A model generated the notes under the pieces. It made no database searches, had not been told where the DNA came from, and saw nothing but the letters and a program-made list of their open reading frames with translations. Of a stretch of 64,000 nt of DNA, positions 61,907 through 64,000 are shown piece by piece; within the stretch, counting starts at the first letter, position 1, and each line of letters opens with the position of its first letter. This DNA is from Haematococcus lacustris (Eukaryota; Chlorophyta; Chlorophyceae; Chlamydomonadales; Haematococcaceae), in contig JASKMD010000029.1 in assembly GCA_030144725.1 (NCBI GenBank), positions 16,759,135-16,823,134 on the forward strand, written 5' to 3'. A program made the position numbers and the translations under genes.

Positions 61907-63190
61907 CTGCAGCACCAGCAACAGTGGCTAGCAGAGGGGGCCGCACACACCACCACAACACACGGGTCCTCAGGGCAGCTGAGATGCTGTCGGTCCATCT
62001 GAGATGCTGTTCTGCTCTCTCTGATCGATCAGACAGCATCGATCAGAGCAGCTGTGATGCTGTCGGTCAAGTTTGAGAGGTTGTGACAACTGCTGCTTTT
62101 CAGAGCTTGTCCCCGTATCCTGGTTTAATCACCAGATGTGTGATGGATCAGAAATGGCATGATGACGGAAAGTGGCGGCTGGGAAGGCTTGCACAAGCGT
62201 GGATACCTGCCTTGGCCTACATGCTAGTTCATGTCAACCTCATTTCCTCCTCAACTAGTACAGTAGGCCCGTCCCACATCGGACGGGCAGCAGGCAACCT
62301 GTGTATGTGCGGCCTCCGGCCGCACCACAATTCTTTAACAACCAGCCCGATAGACAGCCGGTAAAGCAAGCCCGCATGCAGCCAAACAAAACTATGCACG
62401 TCCAAGTCCACTTGCAATGTGTGTATGAATGATGTTGGCATGCTTGCATGATGTTTGTTTTGCATCCCTTGACATCTGAATAATGTGTGTGAGCATGCTG
62501 TCCACTTATCACTTCTGCACTGTGCGGTGTGTGTGGGTGCAGCAACAGTGTGTGGCAAGAGCAATTGCAGCTGCAGTCACAGTGGCAACAGCAGTGGTGC
62601 CAGCTCAGTGCCAGGTCAATGCAAGTTGGCATGGCCTGTCACCAGCCCTCATCGTCGTCGGGGCCAGGTGGCAAGGCATAAAACACCCTGGTGTACACCA
62701 CATTCTCAGTGTGCGCGGAGAGGCAGCACAGACACCACATGCGAATGATGCAACCCACTTGATGAAGCCCGTCAAGTAAGCCTACACGACCTAGTTCATT
62801 AAGGTATCGTGCTGCTTCAGTTCTTCCTTCAGATTCTTCCCTTGTGGCAATACAGGAGCCTTCCAACCCACTTTGTCACCAAACGCCCTTCGGGGAGCTT
62901 TCCTTGCCGGGGTTCAACCGTACACTCCTTGCGCTTCATTGCCTTGTGTACTAAATGGTCGTTATGCACGTTTCCACGTTCTTGTTTGAACGGATGGCAT
63001 AGGCCTTGTTCACATGGCACCACACCTGTTGGACAGTCTTTTCAGCATTCCCAACTGTCCATGGCTGCATGGCAGTGTCTTAGCACAGATGCAACACACG
63101 ATCCGTCTTTTATCTGTAGCTTCTGCTCGTAGACCTCTTGTGTACCCGTAACTTCATGCTGCCGCAATCCCCAGATCGGAATTTCCAGAT
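61907..63190. other. Region upstream of the first recognised exon
   Basis: I could not find the N-terminal exons of the TmcB-like gene here. Present are a palindrome CTGATCGATCAG (62018-62029) within repeated GATGCTGT phrases, two short hairpins (separate entry), and mixed frames without domains. The minus frame 62829-63023 (CTVEPRQGKLPEGRLVTKWV) looks protein-like but I do not recognise it. Confidence 0.35.
62266..62328. other. Two adjacent perfect GC-rich hairpins
   Basis: GCCCGTCC-CACATC-GGACGGGC (about 62268-62289) and GTGCGGCC-TCC-GGCCGCAC (about 62308-62326), each with an 8-bp perfect stem. They could be part of a structured RNA or organelle-type palindromes; nothing shows which. Confidence 0.5.
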
Positions 63191-63204
63191 TAGCAGATAT
63201 CCAG

Positions 63205-64000
63205 ATGCTGCCGCTGCTGCCACTGCTGCTGCTGCCCCTGCTGCTGCCGCCCTACTGTTGCTGGTGCTGCTCATGCTGCTGCTGCCCCTTCTGCTGCTGC
63301 TGCCCCTGCTGCTGCTGCCCCTGCTGCTGCTGCCCCTGCTGCTGCTGCTCCTGCTGCTGCCGCCGCTGCTGCCGCTGCTGCCAATGCTGCCCCTGCTGCC
63401 GCTGATACCGCTGCTGCCGCTGCTGCCCCTGCCCCTGCTGCCCCTGCTGCTGCTGCCCCTGCTGCTGCTGCCCCTGCTGCTGCTGCCCCTACTGTTGCTG
63501 CCCCTACTGCTGCTGCCCCTGCTGCCCTTGCTGCTGCTGCCCCTGCTGCTGCTGCCCCTACTGCTGCTGCTGCTGCTGCCCTTGCTGCTGCTGCCCCTGC
63601 AACTATTGCTACTGTTGCCATTGTTGCCGCTGCTGCCCCTGCTGCTGCTGCCACTGATGCCGCTGCTGGCCCTGCTGTTGCCGTCGCCGCTGCTGCCGCT
63701 GCTGCCGCTGCTGCCCCTGCTGTTGCCGTCGCCGCGGCTGCCGCTGCTGCCGCTGCTGCCGCTGCTGCCGCTGCTGCCGCTGCTGCCCCTGCTGCCCCTG
63801 CTGCCCCTCCTGCTGCTGCCCCTGCCGCGCCTGCTGCCCCTGCTGCTGCTGCCCCTGCCGCCCCTGCTGCTGCTGCCCCTGCTGCCCCTGCTGCTGCTGC
63901 CCCTGCTGCTGCTGCCCCTGCTGCTGCCGTCGCCGCTGCTGCCGTCGCCGCTGCTGCCGCTGCTGCCGCTGCTGCCGCTGCTGCCGCCCCTGCTGCTGCT
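63205..64000. repeat. CTG/CCCCTG-rich repeat to the window edge
   Basis: About 800 bp of CTGCTGCTGCCC and CTGCTGCCG units, with GTCGCCGCTGCTGCCG variants after 63680. The frames give poly-Cys/Pro or poly-Ala/Gly and are repeat artefacts. The end lies beyond the window. Confidence 0.9.

Noticed and set aside
63205..63654. Poly-cysteine or poly-alanine proteins at the right edge
   Set aside because: Read from a CTG/CCCCTG repeat; composition and frame are dictated by the repeat.

Overview
The window looks like nuclear DNA of a chlorophycean (volvocine/Haematococcus-like) green alga. The evidence is many short exons with GT...CTGCAG introns, a PAS/TmcB-type membrane protein gene of a kind abundant in that group, an algal Fanzor-like element, a chromodomain Ty3 retrotransposon, and heavy GC-rich tandem repeats. 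The species cannot be fixed from sequence alone. No bacterial operons, CRISPR arrays, rRNA genes or convincing canonical tRNA genes were seen.

The main gene is a very large, intron-rich gene on the minus strand. I can follow it from 61906 to 29441: 46 exon blocks, about 2,000 codons, with splice phases that fit at nearly every junction. It encodes a TmcB-like (tiny macrocysts B-like) protein with PAS-type domains, a low-complexity linker and several membrane segments. Its 5' end was not found. Its introns carry inserted elements: a Fanzor-like transposon (56529-57945), a 580-bp GGGGAGGA array (48807-49392), a Fanzor left-end fragment (46634-46845), and a 12-kb intron (32445-44395). That 12-kb intron holds a structurally intact Ty3/chromovirus element (32512-38909, identical 237-bp LTRs, 5-bp target duplication CAACC), the wreck of a LINE with PHD finger, RNase H and a PD-(D/E)XK-type endonuclease, a 95-bp minisatellite and MITEs.

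The left third holds two head-to-tail partial copies of the same gene on the plus strand. Copy 1 runs from the left edge to 5276, and copy 2 is 12415-19893. They are nearly identical to each other. Copy 2 starts inside an exon at the duplication junction and one of its exons is broken by a 239-bp foldback MITE, so it is probably a pseudogene.

Between the copies sits a 5.3-kb foldback element (6737-12065) with inverted arms over 1.5 kb and a 7-8 bp target duplication. The undisturbed target is present in copy 2 at about 21347. A second inverted-repeat structure (21806-28343) is built from an LTR/gag fragment and the same kinds of minisatellite. It encloses a LINE 3' fragment and two MITEs. The window ends in an 800-bp CTG/CCCCTG-rich repeat (63205-64000).
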